From: Qipengyuania sphaerica
GTDB lineage: Bacteria; Pseudomonadota; Alphaproteobacteria; Sphingomonadales; Sphingomonadaceae
NCBI RefSeq assembly: GCF_019711595.1
Contig: NZ_JAIGNR010000003.1
Span: 124,001-188,000 of the forward strand
Length of the DNA stretch: 64,000 nt
Reading direction: 5' to 3'
Numbering within the stretch: the stretch's first letter is position 1; each line of letters begins with the position of its first letter. This document shows positions 1-8,407 of this stretch, piece after piece. The translations under genes were made by a program, and so were the position numbers. Below the pieces are notes generated by a model that was not told the origin of the DNA, ran no database searches, and was given only the letters and a program-made list of their open reading frames with translations.

Positions 1-190
1 GGTTGTCGTTGGCGGGATAGCTGGTCGACTGGACCACGAAGACATCCTCGCCGCGCACGTTCTCGTGGATCTCGACGAAGATTTCCTCGTCCGCGAAACG
101 CCGCACCTGCGCATCCACCAGCGGCATTTCGAGATATCCTGCGATAGCCCGGGCGAGCGGCAGGTTCGAGTTGGCGGCCATGATCTTCAT
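1..190 (-). CDS. prs: ribose-phosphate pyrophosphokinase, N-terminal part (runs off window)
   Basis: Makes PRPP from ribose 5-phosphate and ATP, for purine, pyrimidine, histidine and tryptophan synthesis in the cytosol. The window holds only the first 63 codons. They read [19 protein letters not shown] and then the family's [26 protein letters not shown] and SYPANDN blocks, the flexible-loop and subunit-interface region of class I Prs. The start at 190 gives the usual N-terminus; a GAGG lies about 11 bases upstream. The rest lies to the left of position 1. Family assignment is firm on the conserved blocks; nothing can be said about the active site. Confidence 0.95.
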   Translation of the reverse strand, partial: MKIMAANSNLPLARAIAGYLEMPLVDAQVRRFADEEIFVEIHENVRGEDVFVVQSTSYPANDN

Positions 191-291
191 GCGGTGCGAA
201 TCCTCGTCGGCTGGCAGTGCGTCCCGCCTAGCGACACGTCACAAGATTGCAACAGAGAGGCGGGGGCGTTTTCCCCGTATCGTCGCCTGCA

Positions 292-975
292 TCAGGTCAT
301 GCGCCAGTCGGAAAGCTTACCGCGCCACACTTCGAAGGCTGAACCCTCCAGCACCCACGAAACTGCGGCTTCATGAGGAACGGTGTATCCGTCACATTGG
401 CGGAACTCGGAAAATTCCCCGATCCAGAGGCGCTCGACATATCCGTCTTGTTCCATTGCGGGTCGCAACCCCTCGACTCTGACCGGAAGGCCCGCGTCGT
501 TCAGCTTGAACGTCACCTCGCCGCAAACGCCGCGTGACTGCGTGCTCACGCGAAGCTCGTCCTTATCGGTAACCGACCATCGCAGGTCCCGATTGGCGAG
601 GATGGCGGTTGGGCACCAGGGAAGTTCGGCAAGATACCGCATGAGCTGCCCCTTGAGCAGGTCCGGCGACGCTGCCGCGCGGTCCAAGGTGACAAGACCG
701 GCAATACTGACGCGTCCTGACGGCGTGTCGCCGTGGAGCGAATCCTCGACATGGATTGCCCCCAGCGGTCCCACCCTTGCCCGCCAATCGAACGCGCAGC
801 TGGCGCACTCGATCATTTGCCGGGCAGAAAAGGCCATCCATTTCTCTCGCCCGATATTTCTCAGCCGGCCGCTCTGACGAAATCTTGCCACGCCTTTGCC
901 GGGATCGAGAACGCCCAGCCGTGCCGCGAGCGCCCTCGCCTCCTCGGGCGGGTCGATGGGGTGGGGCAGGGCCAT
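292..975 (-). CDS. DUF6544-family protein of unknown function
   Basis: 227 aa, no signal peptide or membrane segment seen. The pattern RFRQSGRLR (about 31-39), a W..FSARQ block (46-53), the F.WRA stretch, and GQLMRYLAELPWCPTAIL (109-126), followed by spaced tryptophans and a C-terminal VPHEAAVSW, matches my memory of the DUF6544/DUF6920 proteins, whose function is not known. An AAGG precedes the ATG by 9 bases. It lies between glpX and prs on the same strand, but 47- and 101-base gaps make one operon uncertain. The assignment is from pattern recognition and no function is implied. Confidence 0.8.
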   Translation of the reverse strand: MALPHPIDPPEEARALAARLGVLDPGKGVARFRQSGRLRNIGREKWMAFSARQMIECASCAFDWRARVGPLGAIHVEDSLHGDTPSGRVSIAGLVTLDRAAASPDLLKGQLMRYLAELPWCPTAILANRDLRWSVTDKDELRVSTQSRGVCGEVTFKLNDAGLPVRVEGLRPAMEQDGYVERLWIGEFSEFRQCDGYTVPHEAAVSWVLEGSAFEVWRGKLSDWRMT

Positions 976-1022
976 GCGGCAGCCTTATACCCCGGATTGA
1001 GCCAAGCTCTGAATCCCGCCCG

Positions 1023-1994
1023 TCAGACCCGGTGTTCGCCCTTGATCCAGCGCACGGTTCCGCTCGAGGCGCGCATGACAACACTCTCGGTCGTCATCGT
1101 GCCGTTGCGGCGGTATTTGACCCCCTCGAGGAGCGAGCCGCTGGTCACGCCGGTGGCAGCGAAGATGCAGTCGCCCTTCACCAGGTCGTCGCGCGTGTAG
1201 ATGCGGTCGAAATCCTCGATGCCCCATTTGCGCGCGCGGGCTTTTTCGTCCTCGTTGCGGAAGACGAGGCGGCCGTTGAACTGGCCGCCGACACAGCGCA
1301 GCGCGGCAGCCGCAAGCACGCCCTCGGGCGCGCCGCCCTGACCCATGTACATGTCGATCGTGGTGTCCTCGTCGGTCACCGCGATGACGCCTGCCACATC
1401 GCCGTCGCCGATCAGTACCACGCCGCAGCCGATGCTTCGCAGTTCGGCGATCAGGTCGGCATGGCGCGGACGGTCGAGGACGCAGACGATGATGTCGGAA
1501 GGCTTCACGCCCTTGGCTTCGGCCACGGCGGTGACATTTTCAGTCGGAGACTTGGCGAGGTCGATGATGCCGTCGGGATAGCCGGGGCCGACCGCGATCT
1601 TGTCCATATAGGTGTCGGGCGCATTGAGGAGGCAGCCTTCCGCGCTCGCGGCCAGCACGGCGAGCGAGTTTGGCCCGGCCTTGGCGGTGATGGTCGTGCC
1701 TTCGAGGGGGTCCAGGGCGATGTCGATCTTCGGGCCCTTGCCGATCGCCCCGCCGACCTTCTCGCCGATGAAGAGCATGGGCGCTTCGTCACGTTCGCCC
1801 TCGCCGATCACTACCGTGCCATCCATGTAGAGCGTGTCGAAAGCCTTGCGCATGGCCTCGACTGCGGCGGCATCGGCAGCCTTCTCGTCGCCGCGACCGA
1901 TGAGCTTGGAGGCGGCCACGGCGGCAGCCTCGGTCACGCGGACCATTTCGAGCACGAGGACGCGGTCGAGCGGGTTGTCGGCAGGCGAGTTCAT
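1023..1994 (-). CDS. glpX: class II fructose-1,6-bisphosphatase
   Basis: Hydrolyses fructose 1,6-bisphosphate to fructose 6-phosphate in gluconeogenesis. At 323 aa it is normal for GlpX. GEGERDEAPML (64-74) and the metal/phosphate motif DPLEGT (95-100) of the lithium-sensitive phosphatase fold are both present. The frame is open a further 41 codons upstream, but the start at 1994 gives the typical short N-terminus (MNSPADNPLDRVLVLEMVRV); the upstream codons have unlikely composition. In many sphingomonads glpX directly follows hom; here a plus-strand gene separates them, so glpX probably has its own promoter between 1995 and 2086. Confidence 0.95.
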   Translation of the reverse strand: MNSPADNPLDRVLVLEMVRVTEAAAVAASKLIGRGDEKAADAAAVEAMRKAFDTLYMDGTVVIGEGERDEAPMLFIGEKVGGAIGKGPKIDIALDPLEGTTITAKAGPNSLAVLAASAEGCLLNAPDTYMDKIAVGPGYPDGIIDLAKSPTENVTAVAEAKGVKPSDIIVCVLDRPRHADLIAELRSIGCGVVLIGDGDVAGVIAVTDEDTTIDMYMGQGGAPEGVLAAAALRCVGGQFNGRLVFRNEDEKARARKWGIEDFDRIYTRDDLVKGDCIFAATGVTSGSLLEGVKYRRNGTMTTESVVMRASSGTVRWIKGEHRV

Positions 1995-2086
1995 GGGGCG
2001 TTCAGTCCTTGGAGCCAGAGGTGCGAGGAGGGCCAGCGGGGCCCGTGCAATCCTATGCGCGGCCCGATAGACGAAGGAGTGTTTCA

Positions 2087-2698
2087 TTGTCGAGACCGGG
2101 GGTGGGCATTGGAACACTTATTCTTGTAGTTTCGGGTACCGCGCCGCTTTCGGCGCAAGAGGGCCTTGAGGCCCAGTCGAGCGAGCCTCCCGCACGGATC
2201 GATATCCTGGTCGAACCGGCCCCTGCAGATCCGCGTTACGATAGATGCGAGGAAGACCAGGAAGCCGCCGTTATAAGCGGGGAGATCGTGGTCTGCCGGC
2301 GGATCAACCGCGAAGAGGACAACCTCTACAACAAGGAAGCCGCCGAGCGGCGCCATGCCGAGAAGACGGCTTACAAGAACGATCCGAAGACCCCCGATTT
2401 CATCCTCGATTGCCAGGACCAGGGCTGGCCGGTGGGCTGCTTCAAGGTCGGCAGCGTGCCGCCGCCCGTCACCCTGATCGACCTCGACGCGATACCCGAG
2501 GCCCCCGCTGGATCGGATGCGGACCGTATCGGCCGCGGGCTGGCGCCAAGGGGGTACGACACTTCGCCCGATGGCTCGGTCATCGTGGCCGGCGAAAGGG
2601 GCAGACAGGACAACGCCGAAGAACTCGGTCTTCCGCCGGTGCCGGACGATGTCAGTCCTTCAGGATCGGCATCACCAGGGGAGGAGCCGTCAGGCTAG
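2087..2698 (+). CDS. putative secreted protein, sphingomonad-type, unknown function
   Basis: 203 aa if translation begins at TTG 2087, which has AAGGAG at 2074-2079 with 7-base spacing; GTG 2102 is an alternative. The N-terminus is a signal peptide (hydrophobic core GIGTLILVVSG, cleavage near LSA|QE). The mature part is hydrophilic and has DPRYDRC, a SGEIVVCRR block, and a cysteine pair around DCQDQGWPVGC. I recall similar EIVVC-containing secreted proteins of unknown function in sphingomonads. Its last 47 bases overlap the 3' end of hom on the other strand. It lies divergent from glpX and breaks the usual hom-glpX adjacency. Confidence 0.75.
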   Translation: MSRPGVGIGTLILVVSGTAPLSAQEGLEAQSSEPPARIDILVEPAPADPRYDRCEEDQEAAVISGEIVVCRRINREEDNLYNKEAAERRHAEKTAYKNDPKTPDFILDCQDQGWPVGCFKVGSVPPPVTLIDLDAIPEAPAGSDADRIGRGLAPRGYDTSPDGSVIVAGERGRQDNAEELGLPPVPDDVSPSGSASPGEEPSG

Positions 2699-3959
2699 GC
2701 GAACCGTCGAGCAACTCGAGCGCCTTGTCGACGCAGCGTTCGGGCCCCTCATGCGTGACCATTGCCACCTGTACATCGCCCCCGTCGGCATCGCGGCCGC
2801 GCTGGATCAGGCTTTCGATCGATACGCCCGCATCGCGCATGGCGGCGGTGATCTCGGCCAGCACGCCGGGTCGGTCGGCCACGGTGAAGCGGATATAGTC
2901 GCGCCCGATACGATTGCCCGGATCGGCCGGGGGATACTGGACCAGCGACGTGGTCGGCACGGAGAACGGCGCGCCGCTCTGCCCGCGGGCGATGTCGATA
3001 AGGTCTGCCACCACGGCACTTGCCGTCGGCTTGTCGCCTGCGCCCGCACCCTGGAACAGCAGGCGGCCCGAGAAATCGCCTTCGGCCACGACCGCATTGG
3101 TCGGTCCGGTCACGGCTGCAAGCGGATGGCGGAAGGGCACGAGGCAGGGGCGCACGCGCTGGAGCAGGCGGCGCTCCTCGCCCTCGCCCGTCAGCGTGGC
3201 GATGCCGACGAGGCGGATGACGTAACCGAGGCTGTCGGCCTGCGCGATGTCGCTCGCGCGGACCTGCGTGATGCCTTCGGTCTTCACATTCTCGAAATCG
3301 ATCCGCGTGCCGAAACCGATGGCAGCGAGGATCGCCAGCTTGTGCGCGGCATCGACACCCTCGATGTCGAAGGCAGGGTCGGCCTCGGCATAGCCCTTGT
3401 CCTGTGCGGCGGAGAGCATTTCGCCGAAATCGGCGCCGGTCTGCTCCATCTCGGAAAGCACGTAATTGCAGGTGCCGTTAAGAATGCCGTAAATCCGGTC
3501 GAGCGCATTGGCCGCTGTGCCTTCGCGCAATCCTTTCAACACCGGGATACCGCCCGCCACCGCCGCCTCGAAAGCGATCGGCGCATTGGTGATTGCCGCG
3601 ATTTCGGCCAGCTCGAGCCCGTGATGCGCGATCATCGCCTTGTTGGCGGTGACCAGCCCCTTGCCCGCATCGAGCGCAGCGCGCGCGAGCGTGAGCGCCG
3701 GCCCGTCCGAACCGCCGACCAGTTCGACCACGACGTCGACATCCTCGCGCCCCGCCATGGCCTGCATGTCGTCGACCCAGGCATAGGGCGAGAGGTCGAC
3801 ACCGCGGTCCTTGCCGCGTTCGCGTGCAGTGACCGCAGTAATCTCGATCGGCCGCCCGGCACGTGTCGCGATCATGTCGCGGTTGGTCTCAATCAGGCGA
3901 ATGACGCCGACACCCACGGTGCCGAGACCGGCAAGCGCGATACGCAAGGGTTCAGCCAT
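2652..3959 (-). CDS. hom: homoserine dehydrogenase
   Basis: Reduces aspartate semialdehyde to homoserine for threonine and methionine synthesis. 435 aa. The Rossmann motif GLGTVGVGV (11-19) lies near the N-terminus, the catalytic domain follows (TANKA, GGIPVLKGLREG, NGTCNYVLSEM), and an ACT regulatory domain occupies about 356-435 (IRFTVADRPGVLAEIT), so threonine feedback is likely. The start at 3959 was chosen over the longer open frame because it gives a standard N-terminus; it overlaps the stop of the upstream thioesterase gene by 8 bases, suggesting co-transcription. Confidence 0.96.
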   Translation of the reverse strand: MAEPLRIALAGLGTVGVGVIRLIETNRDMIATRAGRPIEITAVTARERGKDRGVDLSPYAWVDDMQAMAGREDVDVVVELVGGSDGPALTLARAALDAGKGLVTANKAMIAHHGLELAEIAAITNAPIAFEAAVAGGIPVLKGLREGTAANALDRIYGILNGTCNYVLSEMEQTGADFGEMLSAAQDKGYAEADPAFDIEGVDAAHKLAILAAIGFGTRIDFENVKTEGITQVRASDIAQADSLGYVIRLVGIATLTGEGEERRLLQRVRPCLVPFRHPLAAVTGPTNAVVAEGDFSGRLLFQGAGAGDKPTASAVVADLIDIARGQSGAPFSVPTTSLVQYPPADPGNRIGRDYIRFTVADRPGVLAEITAAMRDAGVSIESLIQRGRDADGGDVQVAMVTHEGPERCVDKALELLDGSPSLTAPPLVMPILKD

Positions 3960-4365
3960 CGACCGTCTCCCTCGCCGGAAAACCGAAGGCCTTGCGGACA
4001 GTGTCGGGAATCGGTGTCGGCCGCCCTTCGGGCAAATCCACATGCACGGTCAGCAGGCGGATTTCGGCACGCAGCGCGCCATCTTCGGCGCCGTGCAGCG
4101 TGATCAGCGTCCTCATGCTCGAATTTCCGATCGACTCGACCGTCAGCCTTCCCTCGATGAGTTCGTCGAGTCGGATCGGTGCGAGGTAATCGACTTCGGC
4201 CTTGCGGACATGGAATTCGACATCGGGCATACCGCGCGACCTTGCCTCGCGGAAATGCTCGCTGACGAGCACGTCTGCATATTCGAGATAGCGCGAATTG
4301 AAGACGACGCTTTGCGGGTCGACCTCGGCATAGCGCACGCGGAAGGTGTGGCGGAAAGGCTCCAT
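3952..4365 (-). CDS. YbgC-like acyl-CoA thioesterase (hotdog fold)
   Basis: 137 aa hotdog thioesterase of the 4-hydroxybenzoyl-CoA thioesterase/YbgC class. The N-terminal VRYAEVDPQSVVFNSRYLEYAD carries the expected catalytic aspartate (D16) and the downstream N..Y motif. Such enzymes cleave acyl-CoA or acyl-ACP thioesters; the substrate cannot be read from sequence. The gene precedes hom on the same strand with an 8-base overlap. There is no Tol-Pal cluster here, which argues against calling it ybgC in the strict sense. Confidence 0.85.
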   Translation of the reverse strand: MEPFRHTFRVRYAEVDPQSVVFNSRYLEYADVLVSEHFREARSRGMPDVEFHVRKAEVDYLAPIRLDELIEGRLTVESIGNSSMRTLITLHGAEDGALRAEIRLLTVHVDLPEGRPTPIPDTVRKAFGFPARETVDG

Positions 4366-4434
4366 GGCCTTGCCGCCTAGCGCATCGCGCTCGCCTGCGT
4401 GAACCAGTTTGTCTTGTGGCGGCCTAAGCTGCGC

Positions 4435-5256
4435 TCAAAGAGACCGCTCGCACGGCCCCAATTGCTCCACGACAAAAGCGTAATCGCGCGCCGCCAGTGC
4501 CCGCGCCCGCGAATCGCGGGTGAGATTGGCCTCGCCCGGAAGTTCGGCTGGAAGCGTGCAGGCAAGGCGGTACCAGGCCAGCGTGCCCTTCTGCGGCGGA
4601 CGGGCGGACTGGTCGACGATTTCCGTCCACGACACGCCCCAGCTCGGCGGCTGGTTGGGACGGCGCACCACGGTGATCGAGACCGGACCGTCGTTTTCCG
4701 TATCGAGGAAGAGCTGGGTTTCGGATTCGCCCACCAGAGTGCCCTCGACGGCGAGCGCGTCGGCCACACGGGTCACGCGCGGCGGCGCATCGGGTGCGAC
4801 GAGCGAGGTCAGGACCGGGCGGAAACGCGCTTCGAGTTCCGGGCTGTAAAGCTGCTGCGCGCCTTCGCCGACGAGCTGGATTTCACCCGGGCGCCCGGGG
4901 ACCGGCCGCGCAAACAGCAGCACTTCGCTGCGCTTGAGCTTGGGCACCTTGCCCTTCGCGGTCAGCGGCATGTCGACGAGATAGCGCAGGCTCTGGCCGA
5001 CCGGCACATTGCCCGCGATCAGCGCCTGGGTCTCGGCCTCCACATAGAGACGCACATGGCCGGGCGCGAGGCCGGGTGCTCGCTCCGCCTCCAGCGCAAC
5101 CTGATCCTTCACCTTGGCACGCACGACCAGTGGCGCCGCATCGCCGAGGGCCACCATGTCGGCATAGGTCAAGGGAGTCGCGGCGATATCCTGCGCAGCC
5201 AGCGGATGCGACAGGGCCAGTCCGGCGGCTGTAGCGAGGAGCAAGAAGTTGCGCAT
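4435..5256 (-). CDS. putative periplasmic protein, sphingomonad-conserved, unknown function
   Basis: 273 aa from the ATG at 5256. The N-terminus MRNFLLLATAAGLALSHPLAA is a clear signal peptide with cleavage near LAA|QD. The mature part has no motif I can name: it contains AKVKDQVALE, a stretch predicted as beta (HVRLYVEAETQALIAG), and LLFARPVPGRPGEIQLVGEG. I recall proteins of this length and ending in sphingomonads annotated only as hypothetical. The open frame runs 51 codons further upstream, but that part has no signal-peptide character. It sits 69 bases upstream of the thioesterase gene on the same strand. Confidence 0.8.
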   Translation of the reverse strand: MRNFLLLATAAGLALSHPLAAQDIAATPLTYADMVALGDAAPLVVRAKVKDQVALEAERAPGLAPGHVRLYVEAETQALIAGNVPVGQSLRYLVDMPLTAKGKVPKLKRSEVLLFARPVPGRPGEIQLVGEGAQQLYSPELEARFRPVLTSLVAPDAPPRVTRVADALAVEGTLVGESETQLFLDTENDGPVSITVVRRPNQPPSWGVSWTEIVDQSARPPQKGTLAWYRLACTLPAELPGEANLTRDSRARALAARDYAFVVEQLGPCERSL

Positions 5257-5620
5257 GTGCGGTTGGTAAACCCTTCGTAAATTCTGGAGCTTGGGGCTTC
5301 CCGGAAACAACCGAGGCCCCTGATGCGTTCCATGGCCGGATGGCCGTGAATTCGCGGTTAACCGATAAAGCGTTTGCCCCCCATGCCCTCCACGGCTAAG
5401 GGGTGCCACAGAACCGGGTTAATGATACAATATTGCCTGAGAGTTGCCATGCGCGATTTTTTCGGGAACAAGCCTGGGCCTTTGCCGACGTTCCTGATTG
5501 GGCTCGCGTAGGTAGAAATTGGAATGCGGCGCCGGGGACACGGGCAAGTGTCCACCCCCCGTTCGGCGTCGAAACTGGCCCGGTGCGAATCGGGCGGACA
5601 CGATGGAGTGATGCAACCGA
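5257..5620. other. intergenic leader region of tonB (no gene)
   Basis: 364 bases between the divergently transcribed secreted-protein gene and tonB. No credible coding frame: the open frame at 5403-5645 has low-quality composition and runs into tonB. The left half is AT-richer than its surroundings (around 5415-5470) and may hold promoters. The right half has complementary hexamers described separately. I see no convincing Fur-like palindrome. Confidence 0.6.
5536..5601 (+). promoter_or_regulatory. mutually exclusive inverted repeats in the tonB leader
   Basis: GGACAC at 5536-5541, GTGTCC at 5548-5553 and GGACAC at 5596-5601. The middle element can pair with either flank, giving a tight 6-base-loop hairpin or a long-range one that ends about 20 bases before the tonB ATG and just ahead of its GGAG (5605-5608). 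The arrangement resembles alternative leader structures, but there is no uridine run and no leader peptide that I can support. Confidence 0.35.
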
Positions 5621-6289
5621 ATGGCTTATGCTGACCAACAGATGAGTGGGAATCGCGTCGTCGCGATCATCATCGTTGCCATTATTCACATTGCCCTCGG
5701 TTACTTGCTCGTCACTGGACTCGCCATCGATGCGGTGAAGAAGGTGGTTGAGCGCGTAACTACGGTCGACGTGGAAGAACCCCCGCCCCCCGAGCCGGAG
5801 GACGAACCCCCGCCCCCGCCGGAAGACATTCCCGATGTCGTGCCGCCGCCTGTCGCGCCGCCGCCGCCGATCAATATCGCACCGGCTCCGCCGCCGATCC
5901 GCACGCAGGTCACGATTCCGCCGCCGGCTCCGCCTGCGATCACGATTCCGCCGCCCGCTCCGCCGCCGGCACCGCCCGCACCGCCTTCGCGCGCTCGCGG
6001 TGCCTCGCCGGACGGTCTCAACCGCTGGGCTGCGCGCATCCAGGGCGACTATCCCTCAAGCGCGATCCGTCGCGAAGAGGCTGGTACCGTCACGATGCGC
6101 ATTTCGATCGGCGCCAACGGCCGAGTGGAGGCCTGTTCGGTTACGGGTAGTTCGGGTTCGAGCGCACTCGACCAGGCAGCCTGCCGCGGGATGCAGCGCT
6201 ATGCACGCTACAACCCTGCCTTGAATGCCGCCGGCGATCCGATCCCGGCTACGACTACCCAATCGATCCGTTACGTCCTGCCCGAATAG
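5621..6289 (+). CDS. tonB: energy transducer TonB
   Basis: 222 aa. Transmits proton-motive force from ExbB-ExbD in the inner membrane to TonB-dependent outer-membrane receptors. One N-terminal membrane anchor (about 12-34, with a conserved-type histidine at 23), a proline-rich spacer of 55-125 (PPPPEPEDEPPPPPED and repeats), and a TonB C-terminal domain of about 135-222 with YPSSAIRREEAGTV and the terminal SIRYVLP. ATG at 5621 follows GGAG. The exbB gene starts 46 bases downstream, and three exbD genes follow. Confidence 0.96.
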   Translation: MAYADQQMSGNRVVAIIIVAIIHIALGYLLVTGLAIDAVKKVVERVTTVDVEEPPPPEPEDEPPPPPEDIPDVVPPPVAPPPPINIAPAPPPIRTQVTIPPPAPPAITIPPPAPPPAPPAPPSRARGASPDGLNRWAARIQGDYPSSAIRREEAGTVTMRISIGANGRVEACSVTGSSGSSALDQAACRGMQRYARYNPALNAAGDPIPATTTQSIRYVLPE

Positions 6290-6335
6290 GGACACGGGCA
6301 AGACCAATTACGACTTTTCAAGAGGATAATCCGTT

Positions 6336-7142
6336 ATGTATCTCAACCTTATCGCAGCCGGCGGCGACGAAATTAAGAACTCGTTCGGCTTCATGGAAGC
6401 AATGCGCGAAGGCGGCCCCGTCGCCTGGACCATCCTGGGCGTCATGATCATCATGTCGGTCGGTTCGTTCTACATCCTGTTCACCAAGTTCTTCGAACAG
6501 CAGAAGGTGATGAACCAGTACAAGGGCGTCCGCACCAACTTCTGGCGCGCCAACAGCCTCAAGGACGGTGCATCGAAGCTCGAAAAGAACAGCGCATGGC
6601 GCCAGCTCGTCGACGATGCCGTTGCGGCCGAAGACAAGCACGCCAAGCTCAACGACAGCCTCGAAGCGCATGACTGGCTTCACGGCTCGCTGGCACGTTC
6701 GGAGCATTCGATCATGGCCAAGCTCAACGGCGGCCTGCCGTTCCTTGCAACCGTGGGTGCAACCGCTCCCTTCGTCGGCCTGCTCGGTACGGTTATCGGT
6801 ATCTACCGCGCCCTGATCAACATCGGCATGGCCGGCTCGGCCTCGATCGACAAGGTTGCAGGCCCCGTCGGTGAAGCCCTGATCATGACCGCCATCGGTC
6901 TGCTGGTCGCGGTTCCCGCCGTGTTCGCCTACAACTGGCTGCAGAGCCGTAACCGTCGCATTGCCGACCTGATGAGCGGTTTCTCGACCGACCTGCTCGC
7001 CAACATCAACTCGAACGGCGCCATCAAGCCGGCCGTGATGACGGCGACCTCGACGCAAGCTTCGGGCAAGGCGGCTGCAACCGGCCGTACCGTTCCGGGC
7101 GCGAAGCCGGCTGGCACCACGACCACCACGACCAAGCCCTAA
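6336..7142 (+). CDS. exbB: ExbB/TolQ/MotA-family proton channel subunit
   Basis: 268 aa inner-membrane subunit that, with ExbD, couples proton flow to TonB. Three membrane segments at about 28-50, 135-160 and 180-203; the second carries the family signature GATAPFVGLLGTVIGI (141-156). A low-complexity Ala/Thr tail (about 228-268, ending TTTTTTKP) extends beyond the E. coli protein. AGAGGA precedes the ATG. The downstream hairpin at 7150-7180 may help set the ExbB excess over ExbD. Confidence 0.95.
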   Translation: MYLNLIAAGGDEIKNSFGFMEAMREGGPVAWTILGVMIIMSVGSFYILFTKFFEQQKVMNQYKGVRTNFWRANSLKDGASKLEKNSAWRQLVDDAVAAEDKHAKLNDSLEAHDWLHGSLARSEHSIMAKLNGGLPFLATVGATAPFVGLLGTVIGIYRALINIGMAGSASIDKVAGPVGEALIMTAIGLLVAVPAVFAYNWLQSRNRRIADLMSGFSTDLLANINSNGAIKPAVMTATSTQASGKAAATGRTVPGAKPAGTTTTTTKP

Positions 7143-7149
7143 GTCCTGT

Positions 7150-7180
7150 CGGCGCGGGCAGCCTCTCGCCGCCCGCGCCG
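7150..7180 (+). promoter_or_regulatory. intercistronic hairpin between exbB and exbD
   Basis: Perfect 10-bp GC-only stem (7150-7159 with 7171-7180) and an 11-base loop, starting 8 bases after the exbB stop. There is no T-run, so it looks like an mRNA 3'-end stabiliser or partial attenuator rather than a full terminator. Confidence 0.6.
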
Positions 7181-7226
7181 CAAGACCCGCAATCGTGTGA
7201 ATACTGATACGGATAGGATGTAAGCT

Positions 7227-7754
7227 ATGGCGATCCAGATGGGCGGCGAAGGAACGCCGATGTCGGACATCAACACCACGCCCCTCGTGGACGTGATGCT
7301 GGTGCTCCTGATCATCTTCCTCATCGCGGTTCCGGTCGCGATCCAGACCATCGAGAAACTGGAAATCCCGGTGCTCGAGTCGGTCGAATCGAAGGACAAG
7401 GTCGAAAACCTGCTGCTGACCGTCAGCACCAGCGACGCTGCCGGACGCAGCGCTGGCGATGCCGGCTTCGAAGGCGCTGCCCGCAACGGCGAATGTCGCG
7501 TCTATTTCAACAACATCACGCCGGTCACCTCGGAAGAGCTCTACGACCAGGCATTCGATCGTCTCGACAAGATCGTCCAGCGCGCCGGTGGCCCGGAAGC
7601 GATCATGGAAGATCCGGAGAAGATCCCGCAGGTTCATATCCGCGGTGACGTGAATGCTCCGTGGTCCTGCGTTGCAGGGGCCATCTACAATGTGCAGGCG
7701 GCTGGCTACCCGACCGTCGGCTTCATTTCGAACCCGATCGACCCGAACGGCTGA
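7227..7754 (+). CDS. exbD: ExbD-family protein, long form with two cysteines
   Basis: 175 aa, longer than the usual 130-145. The N-terminal membrane helix follows [19 protein letters not shown], with the protonatable aspartate at D22. The periplasmic part has an insertion of about 30-40 residues that includes GECRVYF (C90) and WSCVAG (C148); the two cysteines could form a disulfide. It ends [13 protein letters not shown], as ExbD does. Starts after an AGGATG. First of three exbD paralogues, 47 bases before the next. Confidence 0.93.
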   Translation: MAIQMGGEGTPMSDINTTPLVDVMLVLLIIFLIAVPVAIQTIEKLEIPVLESVESKDKVENLLLTVSTSDAAGRSAGDAGFEGAARNGECRVYFNNITPVTSEELYDQAFDRLDKIVQRAGGPEAIMEDPEKIPQVHIRGDVNAPWSCVAGAIYNVQAAGYPTVGFISNPIDPNG

Positions 7755-7801
7755 TCGCAATCGCGATCGGGCCAGGCAGAAGAATTCAGGAGTAACCCAC
7801 C

Positions 7802-8245
7802 ATGGCAATGGCAGGCGGCAAGGACGATGGCAGTCCGATGATGGAAATGAACATGACGCCGTTGATCGACGTCCTGCTCGTTCTCCTCATCATGTTCATC
7901 ATCACCATTCCGGTCGCGACCCACTCGGTCGATATCGACCTTCCGCAACCCAACCCCAATCCGCCCCCGACCACGGTCGAGCCGGACAAGAACAAGCTGA
8001 TCCTCACGCAAGACGATCGCATGTTGTGGAATGGCCAGCAGATCAACGAAGGCGATCTGGTGAACCTTCTCCAGCAGTCGACCCGGATCAATCCTGAGCC
8101 GGAACTGCAGTTCGAGCCTGAAGCGCTCGCCAGCTACGATCTGTCGGCGCGTACGCTGCAGATCATCAAGGCCAGCGGCGTCACCAAGTTCGGCTTCGTC
8201 GGCAACGAACGGTATCGTACCTTCGGCAAGGGCGGCTCGCAGTAA
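7802..8245 (+). CDS. exbD: ExbD-family protein, second paralogue
   Basis: 147 aa biopolymer transport protein. MEMNMTPLIDVLLVLLIMFIITIPVAT carries the single membrane helix with the critical aspartate at D23; the periplasmic domain ends TKFGFVGNERYRTFGKGG. It has no cysteines, unlike the preceding paralogue. GGAG precedes the start with normal spacing. It ends the tonB operon: a strong terminator follows 28 bases after the stop. Confidence 0.94.
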   Translation: MAMAGGKDDGSPMMEMNMTPLIDVLLVLLIMFIITIPVATHSVDIDLPQPNPNPPPTTVEPDKNKLILTQDDRMLWNGQQINEGDLVNLLQQSTRINPEPELQFEPEALASYDLSARTLQIIKASGVTKFGFVGNERYRTFGKGGSQ

Positions 8246-8273
8246 GCACCCTGCAAAGGCGAAACAGATTGGA

Positions 8274-8299
8274 GGGGCGGAGCGATCCGCCCCTTTTTT
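8274..8299 (+). terminator. rho-independent terminator of the tonB-exbBDD operon
   Basis: 8-bp perfect stem (8274-8281 with 8286-8293), GCGA tetraloop, then six T (8294-8299). Confidence 0.93.
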
Positions 8300-8407
8300 C
8301 ATGCCCGCGCAAAATCCGCCCTGATTTCTCCAGCCTGTCCGGTCACCCCCTTGCCTTTCCCATCTCTTTGTGATGTTATTACATCTATTCGAGAGAGGAG
8401 AACCGGT

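Noticed and set aside
756-2129. 457-codon open frame antisense to glpX
   Set aside because: Its sequence is the reverse-strand shadow of glpX (repeated Asp/Ala/Gly/His composition) and has no family features; glpX motifs on the other strand are complete.
5403-5645. 80-codon frame in the tonB leader
   Set aside because: Overlaps the tonB start in another frame, without a ribosome site; composition is not protein-like.
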